Of a stretch of 64,000 bases of DNA, positions 58,680 to 64,000 are shown in pieces. The position numbers were made by a program, and so were the translations under genes. This DNA is from a virus, in the IMG/VR virus record IMGVR_UViG_3300032323_000716, positions 51,831 through 115,830 of that record; one strand, 5' to 3'. The notes below the pieces were generated by a model, which was not told the DNA's origin, made no database searches, and worked only from the letters and a program-made list of their open reading frames with translations. How positions within the stretch are numbered: the first letter of the stretch is position 1; each line of letters begins with the position of its first letter.

Positions 58680-58955
58680 TTAAACAGTAATGCCCATTGC
58701 CTTGGCTTTGTAACCAAGAGCAACGATTTCACGGCTTGGCATGCCCAACTCATACTCAGTAACAGTAACGCCATTACCTGCTGTGCGAGTGTTGCTGTAA
58801 ACAGCATAACCGTTTTGACGGATGCGGCTTGCTTCAGCGGCCAAGTTCTTAACACCGAAACGCTTGCTGGCTTCTGCTTGTGTCAACTTGTCACCAGACT
58901 TGAGTGCTGTAAAAACCTTGAATGTCTTTGTTTCTTTAGAAAATGTATATTTCAT
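58680..58955 (-). CDS. Small winged-helix-like protein
   Basis: 91 aa. A helix-turn-helix shape: LKSGDKLTQAEASKRFGVKN followed by NLAAEASRIRQNGYAVYSNTR, which looks like a wing. Probably a DNA-binding regulator. It has its own promoter and terminator. Confidence 0.7.
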   Translation of the reverse strand: MKYTFSKETKTFKVFTALKSGDKLTQAEASKRFGVKNLAAEASRIRQNGYAVYSNTRTAGNGVTVTEYELGMPSREIVALGYKAKAMGITV

Positions 58956-59008
58956 TTGAATGTTTCCTTTAAATTTAAAGCTGATAAAATGTTATTCAGC
59001 GTCCGTTA

Positions 59009-59037
59009 ATTATAGCAACCTTGCGATCTAAATGCAA
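59009..59037 (-). promoter_or_regulatory. Early promoter, weaker -35
   Basis: TTGCAT, 17-bp spacer, TATAAT on the - strand. Confidence 0.7.
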
Positions 59038-59046
59038 CCATCAAGA

Positions 59047-59238
59047 TTACCGTTTTACCTTGACACTGGGTCCAATCAAAGAACCCAGGATCAAAGCGGC
59101 TGCCCACGTCCAAAATGTGTAGGGGATAGCCAACACAGGGAACAGGGTGTTCAGGGCCCAAATAGTCAGCAACGGACCCAGAATGATGAGGAATAGGATT
59201 AGTGCCACTATCCCTAGAAATTTAACGACTGTGCCCAT
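59047..59238 (-). CDS. Small membrane protein
   Basis: 63 aa from the TAATG overlap at 59238 (MGTVVKFLG). Two membrane segments (IVALILFLIILGPLLTIWAL; FWTWAAALILGSLIG) and a basic end. Translationally coupled to the AAA+ gene. Confidence 0.65.
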   Translation of the reverse strand: MGTVVKFLGIVALILFLIILGPLLTIWALNTLFPVLAIPYTFWTWAAALILGSLIGPSVKVKR

Positions 59239-60338
59239 TAGTAGGCTCCTTTCATAACAGTGACCTTGGCCATGTTCTGCCAATTAGCAGGGAAACTCTT
59301 ACGCAGATCTGCTACTTTCAGTACAGTACGCAATGACAGTTCACGCATAGTACCACGGTGATCATTGATGAATTTAACTACCTCGTCCTTGGCAATGTCT
59401 TCTAACTCGTATGAGTCCAACATGCCGTCCTTAACGATCTGCTGGATACGCAGGATCTTCTCGCGATCTGTGTCCATGCGCAGGTCGATATAATGACAGC
59501 GTGACTCTAAGGCACTCAGGTGATCCTGCAGTTTCTTAGAACGCACATTCTCAAACTTCAAGTTTGTGATAAAGATAGCACCACCCTTGAACTCAAACTT
59601 GTCCGGGATACCTTCGCTACGCAGGAGTCGCGAGTCCGTGTTCCACGAGATAGTACGCTTCTTAGAACTGTCCAAAGCGGCCTTAAGGATGTTAAGCGCA
59701 ATGTCGTCCAAAAGAATGCTGTCGCAGTCATCGAACACAAGGATGTTCTTAGCGTCTGAGAACTGATAGAGTTTTGAGTACAAGCCAATGGCACTCATAG
59801 CACCCTTGACGATCTCATAGCGTGGCTTACGCTCGCCCAAGGTGTTAAACAGGTCGTCTTTGGCAAGTACTTCTTCAACACCAAACGACTTACCCACACC
59901 TGGAGGGCCTGTGACGATCATAGCACGGACATCGCCTGCTTTCACAGCCTTGGTCATGTCCTTGAGGATCTCAAAGCGCATACGGGTACGCTCAATGATC
60001 TCTTCGTCAGTTTCGTGTGCTACAGCCTCGTCTGAGACTTTGATCTGTGTAAAGTCCGTGATCTCGGCACCCTTGACAGTTTTAGATTTCAGTGCAGTCA
60101 GCATGCTTACTCCTTGAGGGATGGGTTTAGCAGAACCCGCGACATTGTAAGCACCCTGCTCACAACGGATACGGATTGAACGATCTGGGAAACCGGGCTG
60201 GCTACCGCCCTCTACAGTGACATAGCCTTCGCCACCCTTAGAAACTTTGAAGTCTTCTACTAGTTTAAAGGTCATGCCTGCAACATTAGTAGGCTGGCCC
60301 TTAATGTTGTAATAGCCCTCTGTGAAAGTAATATACAT
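59238..60338 (-). CDS. AAA+ ATPase with N-terminal beta domain
   Basis: 366 aa from the ATG at 60338, preceded by AGGAGCGA. A longer frame from 60404 crosses the promoter. Residues 1-95 are beta-rich (TFTEGYYNIKGQPTNVAGM; GSQPGFPDRSIRIRC). Walker A is GPPGVGKS (144-151), Walker B NILVFDDCDSIL, and the sensor region AIFITNLKFENVRS. Not a MoxR type. A phage ATPase of unknown role, coupled to a membrane protein. Confidence 0.83.
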   Translation of the reverse strand: MYITFTEGYYNIKGQPTNVAGMTFKLVEDFKVSKGGEGYVTVEGGSQPGFPDRSIRIRCEQGAYNVAGSAKPIPQGVSMLTALKSKTVKGAEITDFTQIKVSDEAVAHETDEEIIERTRMRFEILKDMTKAVKAGDVRAMIVTGPPGVGKSFGVEEVLAKDDLFNTLGERKPRYEIVKGAMSAIGLYSKLYQFSDAKNILVFDDCDSILLDDIALNILKAALDSSKKRTISWNTDSRLLRSEGIPDKFEFKGGAIFITNLKFENVRSKKLQDHLSALESRCHYIDLRMDTDREKILRIQQIVKDGMLDSYELEDIAKDEVVKFINDHRGTMRELSLRTVLKVADLRKSFPANWQNMAKVTVMKGAY

Positions 60339-60371
60339 CTGTTCGCTCCTGTGTATGTTCATCATTCTATT

Positions 60372-60400
60372 ATTATAATGCCAATGCTCGCAATTGTCAA
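60372..60400 (-). promoter_or_regulatory. Early sigma70 promoter for AAA+ gene
   Basis: TTGACA, 17-bp spacer, TATAAT on the - strand. Confidence 0.9.
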
Positions 60401-60424
60401 CCACTAACCCTATGCCCTGTAGGG

Positions 60425-60844
60425 TTATTCTTCTTCTGCTGTTAGGTGCTCAACGGTGTTTTGGGCTAGGGCATCGGACAGCAGTACCAAACCCCCTTTG
60501 ATCAAGCCGGGCACATCGTAGACGGCACCCACGTACCACTCCCCGTCCTTCATCACGTAGTAATACTCACCGTGACAGCCTTCAACCTGCTCGAGGAACT
60601 CTTCAAAGGTATGTGCCACTGAGTAGCCCACGTTCTCTTCGCCGCGATCTGTGTAGAAGTTCATTTCCTCTACAGTCTCTTTGACACCACTGTTGTCCCC
60701 ACGTGCAACTAGGGCATTGGCCTTCACTGAGTCATAGTGTTTGTGCAGCAATTCACCGGTGTATTCCAAATAGCCATCGTAGTGGCAGTAGACGCTTTTG
60801 CAGACTGTGCCATGCATGACACCCACTCGTGAACGTGTACCCAT
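60425..60844 (-). CDS. Conserved phage protein of unknown function
   Basis: 139 aa. Starts MGTRSRVGVMHGTVCKSVYCHYDGYLEYTG, with a GTRS opening and CHYDGYL block that I recall in many phages. NVGYSVAHTFEEFLEQ and WYVGAVYDVPGL follow. Function unknown. Confidence 0.72.
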   Translation of the reverse strand: MGTRSRVGVMHGTVCKSVYCHYDGYLEYTGELLHKHYDSVKANALVARGDNSGVKETVEEMNFYTDRGEENVGYSVAHTFEEFLEQVEGCHGEYYYVMKDGEWYVGAVYDVPGLIKGGLVLLSDALAQNTVEHLTAEEE

Positions 60845-60874
60845 TTCGTCGCTCCTTTGTTAAACAATAAGTCT

Positions 60875-60903
60875 ATTATACTGCCAAAATAAAGCCCTGT
60901 CAA
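60875..60903 (-). promoter_or_regulatory. Early sigma70 promoter
   Basis: TTGACA, 17-bp spacer, TATAAT on the - strand. Confidence 0.9.
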
Positions 60904-61292
60904 CCCCACTGGGCTTCGAAGGCTGCTTCCTGTTCCTGCAGCATAGCAGCAAGATCTACGCCAAACTTGGCACTCCAAGCCTTGAGGAACTTTTTGCCCA
61001 CATCGCAGGAAACGTAGTCGTCGCCCTGCATGCCCTGCTCGCTGTAGGAAACATCTGAGCCCTGCAGGCCGTGTGTGTCCAGGAACTGCCTAAGTTCGCT
61101 GATGAACTGTTTGTCCGTGTAGATCAGACCCTGCTTGTTAACATCCCACGAGTCTGTGTGGAAATAGACACGTAGTTCACCAAAGTCCAGTTCATCGCTG
61201 ATATAGCCCAGACGCATGTCTGTGATACGTACAGCCTGTTCTGTGTTAGACCAATAGCCGCCACCGCCTGTGTGCATGATAACTTCTGACAT
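60900..61292 (-). CDS. Small protein, unknown function
   Basis: 130 aa. VRITDMRLGYISDELDFGEL, WDVNKQGLIYTDKQFISELRQFL and an acidic helical end. AAGGAGC lies before the ATG. Confidence 0.63.
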   Translation of the reverse strand: MSEVIMHTGGGGYWSNTEQAVRITDMRLGYISDELDFGELRVYFHTDSWDVNKQGLIYTDKQFISELRQFLDTHGLQGSDVSYSEQGMQGDDYVSCDVGKKFLKAWSAKFGVDLAAMLQEQEAAFEAQWG

Positions 61293-61302
61293 TGCTTGCT
61301 CC

Positions 61303-61662
61303 TTAACTGCTTTTGATAGTCAACATTGTAAACTGTTTTGCCAAATAGGTCAACCGATCTTTGGCCTCTACCATGGCATCTAGTACTAGATCTTCGCCCA
61401 CGTCGCTGAGGCTGTCTTTGGCATCTTCATAGAGCATGCCCCCGCAGCAGGCTGAGCCCAACTCTACACCTTCTGCTATGACCCTAGCACGTAACACAAA
61501 CCAGTCTAGATCCCCACGATCGATCTTAGCGCACATGTCTGCGATGTCGTAGGCACTGTCGTCAAAACAGTCGTTGGGATGTACGTCTTCCCAGGTCTTG
61601 TCTAAGACCACTACGAACCCTTCCTGCTCGCGTTCTAACAGTGTGTCCCAGTGTCTTTGCAT
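61303..61662 (-). CDS. Small acidic protein, unknown function
   Basis: 119 aa. MQRHWDTLLEREQEGFVVVLD, then SAYDIADMCAKIDRGDLDWFVLRARVIAEG and a Gly/Cys turn GSACCGGMLYEDAK. AGGAGCGA precedes the ATG. The promoter at 61760-61788 may drive it. Confidence 0.63.
   Translation of the reverse strand: MQRHWDTLLEREQEGFVVVLDKTWEDVHPNDCFDDSAYDIADMCAKIDRGDLDWFVLRARVIAEGVELGSACCGGMLYEDAKDSLSDVGEDLVLDAMVEAKDRLTYLAKQFTMLTIKSS
61325..61353 (-). promoter_or_regulatory. Early promoter inside coding end
   Basis: TTGACC, 17-bp spacer, TACAAT, inside the last codons of the gene at 61303-61662. Confidence 0.8.
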
Positions 61663-61714
61663 AGTTCGCTCCTATGTTGAATTAGCGAGGGCTCTCTCGT
61701 TGGCCCTCTCCACG

Positions 61715-61912
61715 TTACTGCTTAGGTGCAAACATCCGTCTGCCTGCTGCCATAAACATATTATACGCTACTCTGTCCTCTTTGTCAAGATCATCGTAGC
61801 AGAATTCCATGTCTTTTAAGCCCGCTAGGATGTCACCCCCAGTGTGCAGTTCAGCATAGTTCTGCACTAGTGTGCAGGCATCTCCTAGTTCCATGTACAA
61901 GGGTGTACCCAT
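61715..61912 (-). CDS. Small acidic protein
   Basis: 65 aa. MGTPLYMELGDACTLVQNYAEL and DDLDKEDRVAYNMFMAAGRRMF. One-base overlap with the GIY-YIG gene. A full promoter lies in its coding sequence. Confidence 0.63.
   Translation of the reverse strand: MGTPLYMELGDACTLVQNYAELHTGGDILAGLKDMEFCYDDLDKEDRVAYNMFMAAGRRMFAPKQ
61760..61788 (-). promoter_or_regulatory. Internal early sigma70 promoter
   Basis: TTGACA, 17-bp spacer, TATAAT, written inside codons for DLDKEDRVAYN of the gene at 61715. Confidence 0.85.
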
Positions 61913-62229
61913 TATATGCCTCTCTTGTCAGTGTTGTAAAAAGGGTTCTGTTCGCGGATTAATTCACGCTCACGTGTGTGTGCAGCCTGCTTGCCGCGGA
62001 TGATCTCAAGCACACGAACATCAATGTCTTCTTTGCTCTCATAGCCGCGTAGCAGTTCGCACAGAGTCCAGGACTTGGTCTCACGTTGCGCACGATACCA
62101 GTGCTTGGCCATTCGGCTACGAACGCTCTTTAATACAGTAGTTTCAGTCTTGGCCGTAACGCCAATGTATACGCCCTCAGGACCCTGTATTTGGTATATG
62201 ATGTGATTGCGATCGTTTCGTTTCTTCAT
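61912..62229 (-). CDS. GIY-YIG-like nuclease domain protein
   Basis: 105 aa. IIYQIQGPEGVYIGVT gives the Y...Y-I-G core, followed by KSVRSRMAKHWYRA (Arg), and the acidic metal site EREL(I)REQNP. A single GIY-YIG unit without extra DNA-binding domains. It could cut DNA (host or competitor). Led by its own early promoter. Confidence 0.78.
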   Translation of the reverse strand: MKKRNDRNHIIYQIQGPEGVYIGVTAKTETTVLKSVRSRMAKHWYRAQRETKSWTLCELLRGYESKEDIDVRVLEIIRGKQAAHTRERELIREQNPFYNTDKRGI

Positions 62230-62235
62230 ATTAGT

Positions 62236-62264
62236 ATTATACGATCACAGCACCAATCTGTCAA
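62236..62264 (-). promoter_or_regulatory. Early sigma70 promoter
   Basis: TTGACA, 17-bp spacer, TATAAT on the - strand. Confidence 0.9.
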
Positions 62265-62273
62265 CCAAACGGA

Positions 62274-62299
62274 TCAAAACCCTAGTCAGAGTAGGGTTA
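62274..62299 (-). terminator. Probable terminator
   Basis: AACCCTA / TAGGGTT stem with a seven-base loop and TTTTGAT on the - strand. A similar AACCCTA / TAGGGTT stem lies at 60407-60427, without a T run. Confidence 0.65.
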
Positions 62300-62371
62300 T
62301 CCAAACTGTAGCCAAAATGCCACAGCCTAGGCACTCTCCTTCTGTGCCAGGTCAGTTAGTGCTTACTAACC

Positions 62372-62485
62372 CTATTTCGTGACCCAAAGAATGATCGCGA
62401 CCGCAGCAAGGAAGATCCCGAGAAAGATCCCACACTGCTGCAGAGTTGTGGTACGTGCCCAGATGCTAGTGTGTTGATCGTTCAT
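62372..62485 (-). CDS. 37-aa membrane peptide
   Basis: MNDQHTSIWARTTTLQQCG followed by one membrane helix (IFLGIFLAAVAIILWVTK). AAGGAAA precedes the ATG. Lies just after the tRNA genes in the - direction. Confidence 0.65.
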   Translation of the reverse strand: MNDQHTSIWARTTTLQQCGIFLGIFLAAVAIILWVTK

Positions 62486-62524
62486 TGCTGCTGTTTCCTT
62501 TCCCTGCTGCTGTTGTGCTGCTGT
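62486..62524. repeat. CTG-rich stretch, left of tRNA genes
   Basis: Repeated CTGCTG and GCTGCTG units. A similar stretch lies on the other side at 62691-62714. Confidence 0.7.
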
Positions 62525-62526
62525 TA

Positions 62527-62601
62527 TGGCCCGGCGACTAGGAATCGAACCTAGATTGACGGCTTAGAAGGCCGCTGTATTATCCATTATACTATCGCCA
62601 G
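62527..62601 (-). tRNA. tRNA-Arg (anticodon TCT)
   Basis: Full cloverleaf on the - strand: seven-pair acceptor CTGGCGA / TCGCCGG (one T-G pair), anticodon loop CTTCTAA, T loop TTCGATT, encoded CCA at the 3' end with discriminator G. It reads AGA/AGG codons, which suit the AT-rich phage. Confidence 0.95.
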
Positions 62602-62605
62602 ATTC

Positions 62606-62683
<78 letters not shown>

Positions 62684-62689
62684 CAAATA

Positions 62690-63025
62690 TTACTGCTGCT
62701 GTTGCTGCTGCTGGTGTTCTAGTAGATCTTGTTCCACTTCCTCCGCCATGCGCTGCTGCATGTCATGTTGCTTGACCATCTTATATAATGGATCCAAACG
62801 TTTGACAAACACATTAGGCGCTGATTCTGCTGCACGATCCAGATCAAAGGTTCCGGGATAGTGACGCAGCAATGATCGTGCTTCTTCGCGAACTGCCTTG
62901 GGCACACGGGCATAATGCCCACCCGCTAGTCGCTGCAAAAACAGTTCAGTGTGCCTAACTGCACGGTATCTTTCATCTGGTAATGTCAACTCTCTGCTCC
63001 TAGATAACAGCCTTTTCTTCTGCAT
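62690..63025 (-). CDS. BPSL0761-type protein with poly-Gln tail
   Basis: 111 aa. LPDERYRAVRHTELFLQRLAGGH, then VPKAVREEARSLLRHYPGTFDL and PNVF match small bacterial and phage proteins of this type, which are often linked to toxin genes or regulation. It ends in seven Gln from CAG codons. The poly-Gln part is the CTG repeat beside the tRNA gene. It has its own promoter. Confidence 0.75.
   Translation of the reverse strand: MQKKRLLSRSRELTLPDERYRAVRHTELFLQRLAGGHYARVPKAVREEARSLLRHYPGTFDLDRAAESAPNVFVKRLDPLYKMVKQHDMQQRMAEEVEQDLLEHQQQQQQQ
62693..62714. repeat. CTG trinucleotide tract, right of tRNA genes
   Basis: CTG units with one TTG interruption, coding for the poly-Gln tail of the neighbouring gene. 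Confidence 0.75.
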
Positions 63026-63031
63026 GTGTGT

Positions 63032-63060
63032 ATTATACTGTCAACTGCTAGTATAGTCAA
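63032..63060 (-). promoter_or_regulatory. Early sigma70 promoter
   Basis: TTGACT, 17-bp spacer, TATAAT on the - strand. A second TTGACA lies inside the spacer. Confidence 0.85.
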
Positions 63061-63062
63061 TA

Positions 63063-63077
63063 CCCTACAGCGGGGCC
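63063..63077. repeat. CAGCGGGGCC repeat, copy 1
   Basis: CCCTACAGCGGGGCC, the first of three near-identical 15-base copies in the last kilobase. Confidence 0.85.
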
Positions 63078-63260
63078 TTAGCCTTTTTTGGATAACTGCC
63101 ACAGAGTTCTTGTGGTGTGTCCCCTAGCACATAGATCAAAGTATTTGTGTGCTAGGCTGTGACTGGTAGTAGAGATCACCACATGCCCTCTGTGATCATA
63201 GACAGTATACATATAGACTGTGTTGCGCAACTCTGATCTTAGTGTAACATACAGTGACAT
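63078..63260 (-). CDS. Possible small protein
   Basis: 60 aa. YVTLRSELRNTVYMYTVYDH then a His/Ser-rich segment. The start is preceded by TTTAAATAATAG, a late-like box, without a clear ribosome site. Support is modest. Confidence 0.48.
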   Translation of the reverse strand: MSLYVTLRSELRNTVYMYTVYDHRGHVVISTTSHSLAHKYFDLCARGHTTRTLWQLSKKG

Positions 63261-63278
63261 CTATTATTTAAACTCATA

Positions 63279-63293
63279 TCCTACAGCGGGGCC
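63279..63293. repeat. CAGCGGGGCC repeat, copy 2
   Basis: TCCTACAGCGGGGCC, differs by one base from copy 1. Confidence 0.85.
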
Positions 63294-63334
63294 ACCGTGT
63301 ATACACAGTTTTTACGGTCCAGGACGCTACTTCT

Positions 63335-63377
63335 AAGGTGGATTATGGTGGTTCTATGGTGGTGAAATGGTGGAATC
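63335..63377. repeat. 11-bp direct repeats (ATGGTGG)
   Basis: Four units in a row: one 10-base AAGGTGGATT and three 11-base ATGGTGG-NNNN units. Period 11 is near one DNA helical turn, as in iterons. Confidence 0.85.
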
Positions 63378-63601
63378 CGAATCGTTTGAGCAGAGTCTAG
63401 ATAAATTTGTAGGCAAAAATTTTTCTCTAGAGTGGTGGCACGAGAGGCATAGTTCAAATACCACACAATTTCACACTTTTCTGCACTTTTCCACACCCTT
63501 TTGACCATCCCACCATGCATACAGGCCTCTATACGCATCTAAGGGATCAGTAAATCACACTTACTGAGTGTTTTTACACATATACGCACACATACACACT
63601 A

Positions 63602-63616
63602 TCCTGCAGCGGGGCC
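63602..63616. repeat. CAGCGGGGCC repeat, copy 3
   Basis: TCCTGCAGCGGGGCC, one base different from copy 2. Confidence 0.85.
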
Positions 63617-63740
63617 TTGTACTGTACTGATCACTCAACTACACTTTTTACTATAAAGAATACTACTACTATGACTGTCACAGTCAATGCCCATGCTGTC
63701 ATTGCTGAGTTCCTTATTGCTCTAAGGTCATCATCTCTGA

Positions 63741-63992
63741 TCATTCTATGCTCTCTGTTTCTATAGTATCTTCTTGTATACAGTAAGTAGCATCTATAAC
63801 AGTACCATCCGTTAACTCACAGCGTTCTATTTCACAGTTATCTATATTAATTCTCTCGAGGCGAAGCCCGAAGCCCAATCGCGAGTTACGAGCACGTTGG
63901 GCGATTCTTGCGCCAGCAAGAGTCTTATAGTAACGCAATCGTTCTAGAGTATCTTTATGTGTAAGAAAGTATACTGTACGTACTTCTGCCAT
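63741..63992 (-). CDS. Small protein, unknown function
   Basis: 83 aa. MAEVRTVYFLTHKDTLERLRYY, a basic helix GARIAQRARNSRLGFGLRLER and an acidic end. Typical of the small early genes in size and strand. Start is at the window edge, so any promoter is outside. A GCGAAGC-rich patch lies within it. Confidence 0.58.
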   Translation of the reverse strand: MAEVRTVYFLTHKDTLERLRYYKTLAGARIAQRARNSRLGFGLRLERINIDNCEIERCELTDGTVIDATYCIQEDTIETESIE

Positions 63993-64000
63993 TGTGTTTA

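Larger units (their letters stand above)
63261..63740. other. Non-coding, repeat-rich region
   Basis: 480 bases without a gene I can support. An 85-codon frame at 63281-63538 (- strand) is full of repeats and is rejected. Contains two CAGCGGGGCC copies, ATGGTGG repeats of 11-base period, TCTAGA/CTCTAGAG inverted pieces and A/T-rich stretches. No early-type promoter. Possibly regulatory or origin-like. Confidence 0.55.

Noticed and set aside
61684-61712. GAGGGC / GCCCTC hairpin as a terminator
   Set aside because: No T run on either strand; it lies in the leader of an early gene and could be a structural leader element only.
63281-63538. 85-codon open frame on the - strand
   Set aside because: It runs through the ATGGTGG repeats and a CAGCGGGGCC copy, has no ribosome site or promoter, and its protein is low in order (HHH, TT runs).

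Overview
This window is part of a tailed, T4-like (Straboviridae/Kyanoviridae-type) myovirus genome. The evidence is a set of T4 core genes: neck proteins gp13 and gp14, tail sheath gp18, tail tube gp19, head completion gp4, terminase gp16 and gp17, and the replication/recombination set gp32, uvsX, uvsY, uvsW, gp61 and gp41, with a likely gp62. Late genes follow ATAAATA-type promoters, as in T4 and marine T4-like phages. No photosynthesis gene is present, so a cyanobacterial host is not indicated. The accessory gene types (glycan genes, carbamoyltransferase, 2OG oxygenase, CTS-like head proteins) fit an aquatic T4-like phage of a Gram-negative heterotroph. The host itself cannot be named from the sequence.

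Layout. 1-13.5 kb: virion morphogenesis and DNA packaging, mostly + strand, each block led by a late promoter and ended by a hairpin terminator. A dNMP kinase with its own sigma70-type promoter and an HNH-like gene interrupt it. 13.5-16.6 kb: gp32, uvsX, uvsY. 16.6-29.7 kb: a 13-kb surface-glycan island between uvsY and uvsW. It holds sugar-nucleotide enzymes (a short UDP-sugar dehydrogenase, an epimerase fused to a glycosyltransferase, GDP-mannose dehydratase, a cytidylyltransferase-cupin fusion), several glycosyltransferases and several methyltransferases, on both strands. 29.7-42.9 kb: uvsW and a tightly overlapping replication block ending in primase, a carbamoyltransferase and the replicative helicase. 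42.9-47.9 kb: Bax-inhibitor-like membrane protein, two SGNH-like paralogues, a possible acetyltransferase and a 2OG oxygenase.

48-64 kb is a dense early region on the - strand, made of many small genes. About twenty near-consensus sigma70 promoters (TTGACA, 17 bp, TATAAT) read this region, and most genes have an AAGGAGCGA-type ribosome binding site. These genes are presumably expressed by host RNA polymerase at once after infection. Larger genes there include a metallopeptidase-like VWA protein, a MoxR-type AAA+ ATPase and a second AAA+ ATPase. A perfect 19-bp inverted repeat (55383-55401 and 58561-58579) brackets the VWA/MoxR/211-aa gene trio. Two tRNA genes, Arg(TCT) and a CAT-anticodon tRNA that is probably Ile2, lie at 62.5-62.7 kb. 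The last kilobase is mostly non-coding and repeat-rich.

The strongest candidates for an undescribed system are the inverted-repeat-bracketed VWA/MoxR cassette, a 192-aa protein that keeps collapsed motifs of bacterial DNA polymerase III alpha, and a capsid-targeted internal head protein.
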